Assembly (NCBI RefSeq): GCF_000275845.1
Contig: NW_006766893.1
Span: 678,310-742,309, forward strand
DNA length: 64,000 nt
Direction of reading: 5' to 3'
DNA from: Dichomitus squalens LYAD-421 SS1
Lineage: Eukaryota > Basidiomycota > Agaricomycetes > Polyporales > Polyporaceae
Numbering within the stretch: position 1 is the stretch's first letter; every line of letters begins with the position of its first letter. The notes below the pieces were generated by a model, which saw nothing but the letters and a program-made list of their open reading frames with translations, was not told the origin of the DNA and searched no databases. A program made the translations under genes and the position numbers. Shown one piece after another: positions 46,998 to 58,900 of this stretch.

Positions 46998-48749
46998 ATG
47001 TCTTCTGTCAATTCTGCGTCAAAGTTTCGTGTTGCCATCATGTAAGCCTGCGTCTCGTTTATGTTATGGTTACTAGCTGATCATTCCTGGCAGCGGTGGT
47101 GGAATGGGTGGTCTAGTCCTTGGGCTGTGCCTCAAGAAGTATGCGTTGGACGTACAATTCGACATATACGAATCTGCGGCCAAACTTACGGAGGTTGGGG
47201 CCGGAGTCTTGATGTCCCCTCGTATTTGGACGATCATGCAAGAGCTCGAGTTGGAGGAAGAGCTAGTGAAGGTTACGGGAGCAGTGGACCGTGCTGGTAT
47301 GCTACCGTTGATGATCCTGCGTATGATAAACACTGATGAAAACCACGCAGGAAGCGATATATTATTTCGGAAGGGAGACGAGGCGAAAGTGGTTGACATT
47401 GTGAAGCTCCATCAGCGTACGTGTCGCCCGCATAGACAAGGTATTGTCTGACAGTTGAATATCAGTGCACACGTTCCAGAGATCCGTGCTCCAGCAGATC
47501 CTATCAGAGAAGCTCGATGCCAAGGATAGGATTCACTTCTCAAAGCGCCTCACGTCTTACTCTGAGCCAACCTCCCCCACTGAGCCCATCATCCTGCATT
47601 TTAAGGATGGGACGACGGCAACCTGTGACATCGTTATTGGCAGCGACGGTATTCGTTCCTCCGTGCGCCGCACGATGTTCGCTAAACTTTCCGATGAATC
47701 GGAAAGGCACGGTCATATCGAAGACGCATCACGTACTCGCGTCATGGTCGAGCCGATCTGGTCCGGTCATGTTACATACCGTGGTTTGATACTAGCGAGC
47801 GAGCTCTCCGAGGATCTCAGGCGATTTGCATCTACGCCTCAGATTGTACGTGTATGGCTCTTCTTTAGGTCCGCAACGTGTTACTGACCCTCCACGTCTT
47901 CATTCTTAGCTGTGCGGAAAGGACAGGGTTCGCCTCATAAGTCGTATGTGTCTGTCTCGGATGGCTGACGAATGTTGTAGCACGTTGTGTTGTATCCAGT
48001 ATCCGGCGGAGAACTTGTGAACATCGTTTCTAGTGTGTACACGCCTGGATCGGGTACAGTATATGATGGACCTTGGGTAGAGACAACTACCTCCGATAAA
48101 GTCGCCAAGTTATTCGAGGGATTTAATCCCAACGCTGTGGCCCTGATAAAGGTACGCTTCCATGCCAATGTGCGCTCCTGTATGCTGGAATTAAGCTAAT
48201 CCATACACTGCAGTCACTGAGGGAGCCTTTGGGCTGGGCGTTGCACACAGTACCTAAACTGACTACATACATCAAGGGAAGATACGCGCTCATTGGCGAC
48301 GCCGTGCGTTGATCATTTGCTATGTTCATGCCAGCTTCCTCATTCCAGTTATCTTGTTCCAGGCCCATGCAATGGTCCCATACCAAGGTGCCGGCCTTGG
48401 ACAAGCAATTGAGGACGGTTTCGTTCTCGCGAAAATTCTCGCACATTCCTCCGTCACATTGACGAACGTGTCCGAAGCGCTCAGGATCTACGACGATGTC
48501 CGCAGGCCGTTCTCACAGAACGTGCAGCAAGGGTCAGAGTGGAATGGGATGCTTTACCAGCTGAGGCGAGCTGGTTGGGAGGATATCAGCGTCGAAGACA
48601 GCGCGGCCGGTCGGTACCCACCTGAGCTGCTCAGTGCCTTCGAAAAGGATGTGAAGGCGCAGATGGAGTGGCAATACGATCCTGGAGCAAGTATCAAGGG
48701 CGACATCGCAAAGGTTTCTGGTATGTTGGAGACCCTTTCCGCACAATGA
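46998..48749 (+). CDS. FAD-dependent monooxygenase, salicylate-hydroxylase-like (copy 2)
   Basis: Predicted 452-residue paralogue of the monooxygenase at 18979-20731. Exons are 46998-47041, 47094-47296, 47351-47416, 47466-47845, 47910-47927 (18 nt), 47981-48151, 48214-48303 and 48363-48749, all GT-AG. Exons 1, 3, 4, 5, 6 and 7 have exactly the same length as in copy 1; exon 2 differs by one codon and exon 8 by three. FAD motifs are VAIIGGGMGGLVLGLCLKK (across intron 1), CDIVIGSDGIRSSVRRTMF and ALIGDAAHAMVPYQGAG (across intron 7). It is probably cytosolic, acting on an unknown, possibly aromatic, substrate. It ends 287 bp from the convergent short-chain dehydrogenase. A TATA-like box near 46920 is well placed for the start at 46998. 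Confidence 0.93.
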
Positions 48750-49035
48750 GACTCCTCACGCTATACGTCCTTTCATGTTGGGTATGTAGGCGATACGAAG
48801 CGATCGAGTTATGTCTGGACATGTACTGAAACCATGGAATTGCTTCTGCGATCTTCCGACGCATACCAAGGAGTGATACATCTGAATGCGTATAGCGAGA
48901 TGAGAACATGAGATAAGGGAAAGTAGATATCAAACACAGGGCGCGACTACTATCTGAAGGTAGACGTACAAAGAGGTCCCTTAGATACAGTTGTGGTAAC
49001 TCCAGCAGCTGAGAACATGCTCGCCTAACTGCGCA

Positions 49036-50365
49036 TCACTGGAAGCTCCTAGTGGCGTCCTCAAGGAACTCCCACAGCTTACGGCCGGTTTCTTCATTGT
49101 ATGTCTCTTTTCTCGCCTCCCCAACCCTAGCCCACGGGATCAGGTACTGCGGATGTACTACGTCAATGATACAGCACTGCACCGAGAAGAGGGAGCAGGC
49201 ATACCTTGCCACCCAGATTCGCACCCTCCAGAGTCGTACCCGCATACAGTTGGGTGAGCGCCCCCATCGGTGCCGGGTATAACAGATTCTTCTGCAATGG
49301 ATGCGATGAGCCCTCAATACATCTGCGCCGAATTTCACTTCTCCGGACAGCTCACCGTCAGGATAGCCTCGACCTTGGAGATGTGCCTCTGCAGGTCGGT
49401 CTGGAGATTACCTGGATGCAGCGAGACGGAAACGATCCCTTGGTCCGCATAGCGTCGGTGCAGCTCGTGCGCGAACACGACATTCCCCTGCAGATATGCG
49501 CAATATAGTACTGGTGAGTATCTGGGGAATCACATGCGAATGTTTGCCCGAGGACACGCCGACGAGAATACTCACGAACTTGCTCAGCGAGTAGAGCTTC
49601 TTCGTGCCTGCCTTGAAGCGCTTTTGTCCGTCTCGGATCGCGTCGAAGTCGATTCCAGATACGAAGGTGTGGCCCATGGAGGACGTGTTGATCACACGCG
49701 CCTTGCCGTCGGGCGACGACTTGGCTGTCTCGATGAGGCGCGGGAGGAGGAGCTTTGTGAGCAGGAAGTGGCCTGCACGACAGTGCGAATCAGATGGGAC
49801 GAGAAGATATGAGTACGAAAACACGCACCGATCACGTTGGTTCCGAACTGCAGGTCGAACCCGTCCTTTGTGACCTGTTCGACAGGAGGGTACATAACCC
49901 CGGCGCTGTTGAAGAGCACGTCGAGACGCTGCTCTTGGCTGTGGAAAAACTGTCAGTGCCCATTGCTAGTCAAGGCCATAGCCTGTTGAAAACACGCGCC
50001 TCATGAAGGACTCGACCGCGGGCTGAATCGTGGTCAAGTCTCCGAGGTCGACCTGCAAGAAGAGCGCCTCCTTGCCGGTCTCTTTCTTCAAGTCTTCGAT
50101 AGCCTCGTTCACCCGTTGCGGGTTGCGTCCGGCAATGTACACTTTCGCGTTGTGGTTCAACAGGGCCTGTTGACACCGAATGAGCAATGGGGTCACGTTC
50201 CAGAGGAGATGACCTGAATAGCGGAACGCGGCACACCTTGACAGTTTCCTTACCAATACCCGTGTTACCGCCAGTGACGATGATGACCTTACCCGACAAG
50301 TCGGGGATCTGGTCAACGCTCCACTCGGGCTTCGGAGGGAACATGTTCGTACATGTGCTCGACAT
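49036..50365 (-). CDS. Short-chain dehydrogenase/reductase, retinol-dehydrogenase-like
   Basis: Predicted 310-residue NAD(P)-dependent oxidoreductase. Exons are 50365-50237, 50166-50000, 49938-49829, 49772-49576, 49487-49356, 49291-49205 and 49146-49036. Five introns are GT-AG; intron 2 (49999-49939) fits only as GC-AG (donor gcgcgt), because no GT donor nearby gives the right phase. Motifs in order are the cofactor site [11 protein letters not shown] near residue 31, [15 protein letters not shown] (the NNAG position), the serine in INTSSMGH, the catalytic YSLSK and SLHPG. There is no signal peptide or membrane anchor. It is convergent with FAD monooxygenase copy 2. Substrate unknown; relatives reduce or oxidise a range of alcohols and carbonyls. 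Confidence 0.9.
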
Positions 50366-52957
50366 GCTGGCTTTGGGTCTTCAGGAGATTGAATGAGAAG
50401 GCCCTACAAGGGATAGTGGTGGCGGATACGAGCGAGCGGAGGTAAAGGGCAGTGATAGAATAGGTCGCTGCCCCAAGTCCGCAAAGGACATATATACGAA
50501 TTATGCTTGGGCCCGTGTAGGCTCATGACACATAGATACACGCCCTCGATTGCTGTTCCAATGCCGATTTTTAGTCACAAGAAGGCGTACCTCAACAATT
50601 AGGGATCTCATCACGTTCCCCTCTAATCGCTAAAAGCAAATCTGAAAAACTTCAAATGTGATGGACACGCACCGACATGTATGTTTGAAACAAGCTTGCG
50701 CGGTGAAGGCGCACATATGGCGCTTACGTAACACCACAACATTGGCATCCGGCACGGTGCAGGCCGCCAAGCGCCACATCCGATTGAGCGAAGCTGTACA
50801 AGACACAGATCCCGTTCGGACACCACCGATCGAACGGAGAGGCCATACACCCTGCGCTAAGCTTCATGCGATGATAGCAGATCGACTGAAAGGTGCTCAC
50901 CCACCTATAACTATATATACGGTCAATTCGACGCACTCGGCCCTCTTGCGCTGAGGCCAAGGCGACCCGAGGATATGGGCCTCTTGAAGCCTCCTTGTTA
51001 CTCAATCCCGCCGCGTTCTGATTGCAATCGATCGCGCAGCCTCCCACGGCGGCGCCCATGTATTTGAATATCATGTGTTGACCTACGGCGTGAGATCAGG
51101 TCACTATATACCATGTCTTGATCAGCGCTCTGAGTCGATCCAAAGTCTACGAAGTATGATTAGTCCTGCGCTGACGAACAATTCATATCATTGCGCTTGC
51201 AGGGGACTCTTCTCCAATACACTACTCAGTATAGTCAACGGTGGATCACTAACATCGTGCAATAAAACGAGGCACGGGTCACTCACAAGAATCCACGCCG
51301 CTTGTCCTTCACGGGAAGTTGCAACCCGCAACAGTCGTCCAGTATGCCTCAGACTCCCTTCCTCCGGTTCAGGGGTTGTATCATCGCAGAGCGGGATGAC
51401 TTGAAGGATAACTTTGATCACAGCGAAGCTCCTCTTGATCCGACATCGCCGGGGTGCTTCGCAAATACGTTATGTCTCGGAAAGCGCGTGGACGTCAAAG
51501 GGATGGGAGGGTTGTCTGCTTATGTCGCGCCCGCATCTCCCGCTCCTAAAGGTCACTAGCGTTTGTCCACCCGTGGCTTTGCGACTCATCGCTTCGCCTC
51601 CAGCTCACTGTTTGATGTCAGCAAAGCAATAACACTCACCATCTTTCGTGAGCTCTCGCCAAACTTGATCTCTCTCGACTTGAGGCTGATCGGAGAGGAT
51701 GCTAACTAGTCGAAGTCAATGTCTTCATCCCACAGGAGAGCGAGGTTCGTGACGCAGCGCAGAGCGCTGAGCTGGAGACAGATGAAGAACCCCTTAGCAT
51801 GTACTGTTTTGGTGATCTGCGAGATGTTGCCAGTCAGCCATCCCGAGACGCTTGACTCTCGAATACCCTATGCTTACAGTGTTGAGATGCGGCGACGTGT
51901 ACCGTACCAATTGCAAGCAACTTGTGTGACCCAAGCATGGGGACAGTGTTGGTAAGGCTGGTCTTCGTAGACACGATAACCGGGTCTCGTCGAATCATTG
52001 CTGGAAACCGGACCTAACGTTCACCGGGCTTGAATTGCACTGAGAGGGACCTACCGGTTCAAGGCGCTAATGGTGACCTTGTCCAGTGGGACCACAGGTT
52101 ATGATAGAACGAGCTAGTGTCTCGAAGTGCGAGATTAAGTCACATCCGCAGAGTTAGCCCACGCAGTGGGATCTCCAAGCGACAGCGTCCGCACATATGG
52201 CCTTCGTCTGCCTCACAGCTCCGACTTCATGACATGGCAAGAACTTGCTTAACAGCACTCCCCGGTATTATTTGCTCCATGTATACACCACTCGCGGACA
52301 CTTGGCGGTCAAGGCCGCCGACTGTGAGAAAGAATCAGCGCGAGGTTCTGTGATTGGTGATAGCGTCCGCCACGCGCCACTCTCGCAACAGCTCATAGCC
52401 CCAGATAGTCATGAGCCAAGACAGACAATGAAGGAAAGTTAAAGTTGATCCATAAGCCAGTGAGATGCAGTCAGCATTCACGTTGGACGGCCCATCGATG
52501 ATTGCTCTGCTTGAAATCGATGAAGGCGGGCGTCTGCCTTACCTAATTCGTAGAAGGGCACCACGTGGCACCTAAGTTCTCGCCGGCCACGAGGGTCAAC
52601 CGTGACGACTAACGTCGTACTGCTTATGGCCAATTCGCCCTACTCACTACTGGCCCAGGGCTGGCCCCCTCTTGGCCTACATGAGATTGCCCTTACGTTC
52701 CGCTCAACCAATCGTCCTTCACTAGTATGAGACTTGGTGAGTGTTTGGCCTTCCTTCTTGTGATACTCTCAAGCGGTTCCAATGTCCATTCCTGATAGTA
52801 CATATGCTGACCAAGGATCTACATAATGCTGTGTCAGTCAATCGTAACTCATTACCAGTTATCCCAGACGTTAGGAGAGCTACTGCCAGATGAATCCTAT
52901 AATAATTCGCCAGGCTTACCAACTGCGACTTGAGGTTCAAACGGTGACATCTCAAGA
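50366..52957. other. Intergenic, no gene recognised
   Basis: About 2.6 kb upstream of the dehydrogenase. Frames are short and domain-free. The part near 50366-50520 should be the dehydrogenase promoter. It ends at the left boundary of the CACTA-like element. Confidence 0.4.
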
Positions 52958-52960
52958 CTG
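52958..52960 (+). repeat. Left 3-bp target-site duplication (CTG)
   Basis: CTG directly precedes the CACTG terminus and recurs directly after the right terminus (54091-54093). Three bases can match by chance, so this supports rather than proves the boundary. Confidence 0.5.
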
Positions 52961-54090
52961 CACTGCGTGAAGCGCCAGATTACGGTGGCAGGGAACATGC
53001 TGGGAATCTGCGTATCCCACGCATGTTCCCCACGGATTCCTCAGCATATTCCCCCTTTATGGGAATCTGCTGGGAACATGCACATTCTCTCTAGATTCCC
53101 TCCACATCCCCAACGGCCTTGGCGGATTGCTATGGCAAGGGGGACTTGTCTGTCCAAAATCACTTATCTAACCGTGATGACGTTGTCGCCTGACCCCATA
53201 TCAGTCTGCCATCGCGTCCATAGGCAACTTGACTTCGTACTTCTTCCATCCCCTCCTTGTGCCTACCCTCTTCATGGTACGTACTGGCCATCGACTTCCG
53301 GATGCCAGCTGATGTCTGAGCCTCACTATGCAGGCGTTTTCAGGCTCTTGTAGGTACGTCTACTAATCGGGGCAATGGTGGGTCCTCTAATGTTGTATGT
53401 AAAGTCCCTGCATGGAATCTGATAGCATCTAGTAGGCCCGGCTGTTGTCCAGCATTCATCGTCACTTGATGGTGAGTCTCAGGTCTCAGCTTGATAGCAA
53501 ACTGCTAACATTGCCCAAGCAGCACCTGTATACTGACATTATTGTTGCATATATGCGCAGTTAGGTACGTGTGTTTGGTATTGTGCGCGCTGTCTCAGCT
53601 TTGCCTGATGTCCAGATCAGTTGTAGGACATCACCACACTTTGAACGCGGCGCATGACATGGATGGGGTGTCTTATTATGCTGGTCTGCAGATTTCTCAG
53701 ACACTCGGGCTGTAGCGTAGAAGAGTCGGCCTTCGAATATATTTTCCGCCTATGATGATGTATATGTCCTTGCTGGCCCAAAAGCCAATAACCAACCACC
53801 GTGAATAGGTGCCTATATTGGGATATATGAGGCGCCAAACTGCAAACCTCATGAATATAAATGATTATTATGGTACAGAAGTGTATATCCCGTTTAATCC
53901 CATGTTACGCAGGGTACGGAATGTCTAAGTAATATATGGGGAACATGGTCGGAATGTGAGCGGAAGGCAGTTAATACCACGACATCCCCTAATCCGGCGG
54001 AATGTGGTGGGAACACGCTGGGAATGCGGCGGTAATGTGCTCATCCTCTCCTTGTTCCCCAACCTCCGTAATCTGGCGCTTCACGCGGTG
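52961..54090. mobile_element. Non-autonomous CACTA-like element, about 1.13 kb
   Basis: The left end reads CACTGCGTGAAGCGCCAGAT and the right end is the complement of CACCGCGTGAAGCGCCAGAT, giving terminal inverted repeats of about 25 bp. Inside each end lie repeated short motifs of the type GGGAACATGCTGGGAATC (52990-53095 on the left; 53940-54060 on the right, for example gggaacacgctgggaatg). Subterminal repeats and CACT-type ends with a 3-bp duplication are hallmarks of CACTA (EnSpm/CMC) elements. The interior has no frame resembling a transposase, so the element is a deletion derivative that would rely on an enzyme from another copy. It sits about 220 bp upstream of the glutathione transferase start. 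Confidence 0.75.
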
Positions 54091-54093
54091 CTG
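54091..54093 (+). repeat. Right 3-bp target-site duplication (CTG)
   Basis: Matches 52958-52960; see that entry. Confidence 0.5.
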
Positions 54094-54313
54094 GCTAGAG
54101 TGAGGTTCGTCAGCACGCCTTCCGAATGGGGACAAGGAAGATTCACGGACGCTTTGCGAACATCACCATCACCACAATGTCGTAATCGGGGCCAAGTTGT
54201 TTGCCTAAGCGTGCTCAGGTATAAAGGAGACCAGTCTGGCTTCCTAGAGAATCATTCCCAACAGCCTCTTCACTCTCACCTCCCGAAAGCACCCAGCTCT
54301 TATCGCTACAGTC

Positions 54314-55164
54314 ATGTCGCACGGCAAGCAGTTCACGCTCTACACCCACACCGGCGGTCCCAACGGCTGGTCAGTTTGTCTTGTTTCTGGCCCACTCCAC
54401 ACCGTGGCGTGCTTACGGTGCTTCGTTTACAGGAAAGTTGTGAATGTTCTCGAGGAGCTCGGATTGACCTACGAGCCCATCTACCTCGACTTCGGAAAGA
54501 ACGAGCAGAAGGCTCCGGAGTACACCAAGTATAACCCGAACGGCCGTATCCCCACCCTCATCGACCACAAGAACGGCGACTTCGTGCTCTGGGAGTCCGA
54601 CGCCATCCTCCTCTACCTCACCGACAAGTACGACACAGAGAAGCGGCTGACCGTCACCGACGAGAAGGAGAAATACTCCCTCTTCAAGTGGCTCTTCTTC
54701 CAGTCCTCGGGCCAGGGGTGCGTATCCCTATCCGCGGGCGATGCTGCGTTCTTACTGACGGTGTGCTTGTCACAGCCCGTACTTCGGCCAGGCGGCGTGG
54801 TTCCTGCGCTACCACCCCGAGCAGGTTCCCAGCGCGATCGAGCGGTACCGCAAGGAGACCCTGCGCGTGATGTCCGTCCTTGAGTCAGTGTTGTCGAAGC
54901 AGGAATGGCTCGTGGGAGGCAAGCCGACGATTGCGGACTTCTCTTTCATCACCTGGAACAACGTCGCGCTCAGCTTCACTCTTAAGGACTATGCCGACGT
55001 CCAAAAGGAGTACCCGGCGTTCCACGCGTAAGTCTCCGTTACCGCTCTACTGCACCGGATACATCTGATGTATGCGTCCCATGAACTACAGGTGGCACCA
55101 GAAGCTGGTGTCTCGCGACAGTGTCAAGAAGGCCCTTGCCACACAAGCTGCCTTGAGCCAATGA
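54314..55164 (+). CDS. Glutathione S-transferase, Ure2p-like
   Basis: Predicted 221-residue cytosolic glutathione transferase. Exons are 54314-54369, 54433-54717, 54776-55027 and 55092-55164; introns of 63, 58 and 64 nt are GT-AG. The N-terminal thioredoxin-fold part includes FTLYTHTGGPNGWKVVNVLE across intron 1, NPNGRIPTLIDH (the cis-proline glutathione site) and LWESDAILLYLTDKY. The C-terminal helical part includes QAAWFLRYHPEQ and WLVGGKPTIADFSFITWNN. This pattern fits the fungal Ure2p-like class. Family members conjugate or reduce electrophiles and are often expanded in wood-decay fungi that meet extractives and lignin fragments. It is convergent with the adenylate-forming reductase. The CACTA-like element ends about 220 bp upstream and may have altered its promoter. 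Confidence 0.93.
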
Positions 55165-55947
55165 TGGGACATGTCGCCCTTGACGAGCGGATCACCTTCC
55201 AACCCTTGGAATAGTGTCCTGTATCAGTATGCATGAATACGAAAGAGATCGATTTCTTCACGACGACACAGATTGTGAACCGGCCGGTACCGAAGACCGA
55301 GGTTGATGTCGGAAGACAATCGCCCACAAAGGATAAGTATTGTTCTCTGAAGGGCGCGTTTCAGTGGGACTTGGAGAATCCCTCCCAGAACTGGGGTACG
55401 TGGTGTACGTACCTTAGCATAAATTGCCTCACAATGTGCCCGGCCTACGGAAGAACTACTCCCGTGAATAGATCGAAGGATACAGTCGCATATCGGGCCA
55501 GACGGCGGCAGGGTCCAACACGGAGTCAATATGCACGTTAAAAGCCGTGATTAGAGACAGACAGCACACGTGCACGCTTTCGATATAAATGCCTCCCTGA
55601 AGCCACCAACCAGTCTCGACCTCAACGCAGTCTCTCTGGCAGATCCTCCTGCTGATACAATGACACGGGATCCCAGAGGTCTTCGGTGAACTTGGACTGC
55701 CGCAATACAGGATATTGAGGTAGCAAAAAGACTGGTGAGTGTCTCGCCGACTCCTTATTAGGGCCCTACATTTTAACACGCCGGTACTAGTAGACAGTCA
55801 TAGCGTAGGAGTTGATGTACATTACACCATCGGCAAGGTACCCACCCCGCAGGGGTGGCGGTGAATATGCGAGCGGTCGCCTCGGTCTGTAGTACGACTC
55901 GTTCATTCGTGATATCACAATTGCCTGCGCGAATGTATGAGAACTAT
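55165..55947. other. Intergenic between convergent genes
   Basis: Holds the 3' ends of the glutathione transferase (+) and the adenylate-forming reductase (-). No recognisable gene or repeat. Confidence 0.4.
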
Positions 55948-58900
55948 CTAGTGGATGAAGCCAGACCTTTTCCACGCCGCCAGCCACATACGCGCTCGCT
56001 CCGCACCCAGCTGTGGCATTTTAGCTAGCGACTCCGACACTCGCACTGCCTTCTCAGTCGAGATGAACACTAGACCCATCGCCTCCCTGTCCGGGGTCAT
56101 CGTCCCGGCCTGTGCTTTGTAGAACGGCAGAAGGCGGAGTGCAGGGTTGGCCTTCATCGCCTCTACCTCTTCTGCAGACCCATGCTCAACGCTGCCCTCA
56201 AGCTTTTCAAGCCACTGCGTGTAAGGGACAAGGGGAACACCGAGCTCCTCCGCGATTGGCGCAAGGAGAGCGTGCCAGGGGACCGGGTGGGGATGGACGA
56301 GGTGAAGGACTGACTCTGGTGAGCGGCGCATCTCCGCGAAGGCCTTCGCGGCTTCGTACGCCGGGAACCACGTCACTTTCTGCAGAGAAAGGTGAGCATG
56401 ATGGGTAAGAATCAGGCGAAACAGCTGAAGCAACTCACTCCGTCATGCTCGGGCAAGCACTTCTGGAACAGCGCGGACTTGACGAGGGACGGGAACCACT
56501 CGCGCTCGTTCCAATAGCCCTTCCTGTCTCCCGCAACTTGTCCAAGGCGCATGACAACTGTGTGCACCCCTGTGCGTTCCGTAACGTTTTGCAGGACGTG
56601 CTCAGTGACCCACTTGCTCTCGGAATAGCCGGTGCCGAAGGCCGACGCAGGGTCGTCGAGAGGTATCTCGGGAACCGGCGGGGAAATCTTGCAGCCTATG
56701 TCAATCGCGCGTTACTTAGTCGTCTAGCGTTTCACAGTGCAAGAGTTCAAGAATACTTACCAGAGAAAACGCCCACGGAACTGACGAACACGACTGTAGG
56801 TGCCTTCTTGTACGGCGAGCTGATCGCGAGGTCGACGAGGTTGCGCGCGCCCTGGATATCATGCTCGAACGAGGCGATTGACAGGTTGAAGTCGACCTTC
56901 CACGCTGTGGGCACGTCGATCAGCACGACCCATCCACCGATCGAGATAGTGAAGCACGGTACTCGCCGTTGTGTAAAATATGCGTCGCAGACGTCCTGAT
57001 CTCGTCCAACAGCTCAGCCTCAACCGCAAAACCAGGCTCGTGCAGCACCGCCTCGACCATCCTGAATTTCGGTGAGTCGAGCAAGCTGACATCCAGCCCG
57101 CGCGCCTCGAACTGCTTCCGCTGCCTTCCAAGCGCCTGCGCACCCTTCCTGTTGAACGCATACACGCGCTCGACGGTCTCGTCGCGCAGTAGGTGCTCGA
57201 GCGTGTCGCATCCGAACCCCCCAGTAGTGCCCGTGATGATGACTACGTCCTTCTGGCCCTCGGGGCGCTCCACCAAGTTCGCGGGGCGCGCGGGGAGGTT
57301 CGCAGAGTACTTTTCGACGTGCTTCCAGAGGTCCTGCGGTGCGCGCACGGCCTCTTCGGCGCTGTGGATGATGTTGTGGAGGAGCGTCGCGAGGGACGCG
57401 ATAGTCGGCGCCTGGAAGACGACGTTCATGGGCAGGCGTACCGCGGCGTCCTTGTGTGTCTCACGGATGGCGCGAAGGAGCGTGTTTCGGATCCAGGTCG
57501 ACTGCAGACTGTCGCCGCCATTGCGGAAGATGTCGGCGTCGTCGGCAATAGCGCGGCGGAGAGTGCTCTGGACGACGGTCCGCACGAACGCGAGCGTGCT
57601 AGCGGGGTCCCAGACGGCGGGCGGAGCGAACTCGCTCTGCGCGCTGTTCTCGACTTCCTTGTACAGCGCCTCGATCTCGTCGGCGTATTCTTTGAGAATA
57701 ACGCCACGGCGTGGCAGGCCCTTGGCGTTGTGTTCGAACGGCTTCGAGGGGTGTGTTACGAGAATCATCTGCGAGACTCCTTGTCAGTCATGCGAGGACA
57801 CTACGCTTTACCAAACCACATGCCTCCTTGAAGATGCGGGAGTGCTGAGGAGCAAATTCGTTCACACGCTCAATGGTGGGCCTGGAACAGAAGACCCGTC
57901 AGCTACTCCACTCAATGTACATGCATGAAATGTGCGCACCAGATCTTGTTCCTGTAAGCCTCGAGCTGCTTCGCATCTGTAGGGTCGATCTGGAAGTCTT
58001 CCGTAGGCTCGATGAGGACGCCATTCTGGAATTTCCCACGACCGAACATGACGGAGCTCTTCACGAACGGATCCTCGTTGATCATTTTCTCTGCCGAAGG
58101 CACCTCGTGTCAGCAGCTCTCACATTCACGCAGAGAACGACGAATCGAGCCTACCGAGGGGAACGGGATTAGTCTTCTCGCCGTTCGACAAAATGATTTG
58201 CTCGTCTGCACGCCCTACAATCTTCCACAAGCCAGGCTGGGTCGGGTGCGGGACAGCGAGATCGCTCGTGGCGTACGCATCCTGATCGCCGACCTTGGTG
58301 TTTGTAACGGGGAGTGGGAGGTCTGGGGGAGACTGAAGACACCTCATCAGAAACTCACAGCACTGTCTTGCTGCCAAGGAGACTCACAAGAACGACAACT
58401 TCGTACGTGCCGTCACCCATGGGCCGGAAAGAGCCTTTGAGGCTTGCAGTTACGGACCAGTAAGCCCAGTCCATGCCAGGGTTCGCTAAAGCAACATCGC
58501 ATAAGTATGACAGAGTTCAAGCTTTGGTACGAGAAGAGTGCTCACGTCTAGCGAAGGTGTTGATGAGTCCGACTTCTGTGCATCCATAGACGGTATAGAG
58601 CGAGACGCCCTGCGCAGCAAGCGTATTACCGACTTGATCGTTGAGTGCCGCCCCACCGAAGATCTGATGCAGCCATGAGCAACAAGCAAAGGGAGAACGT
58701 GGCTGAAGCACCTTACCACGCCACGCATCCTCTTCATGTAGAGCACCTTCTCCGGGTCCCGACCCCATTCCTGATTGAAATCATCCTGTAAGTACGTAGG
58801 GAATGTAGAGCACGTGCGTGTGTCCGTACCTCAATGAATGAGGGAACACTCCAAGAAAAGTCCGAGCCAGTGGCTGCGATACCTGTCCAGACAGCGTCTG

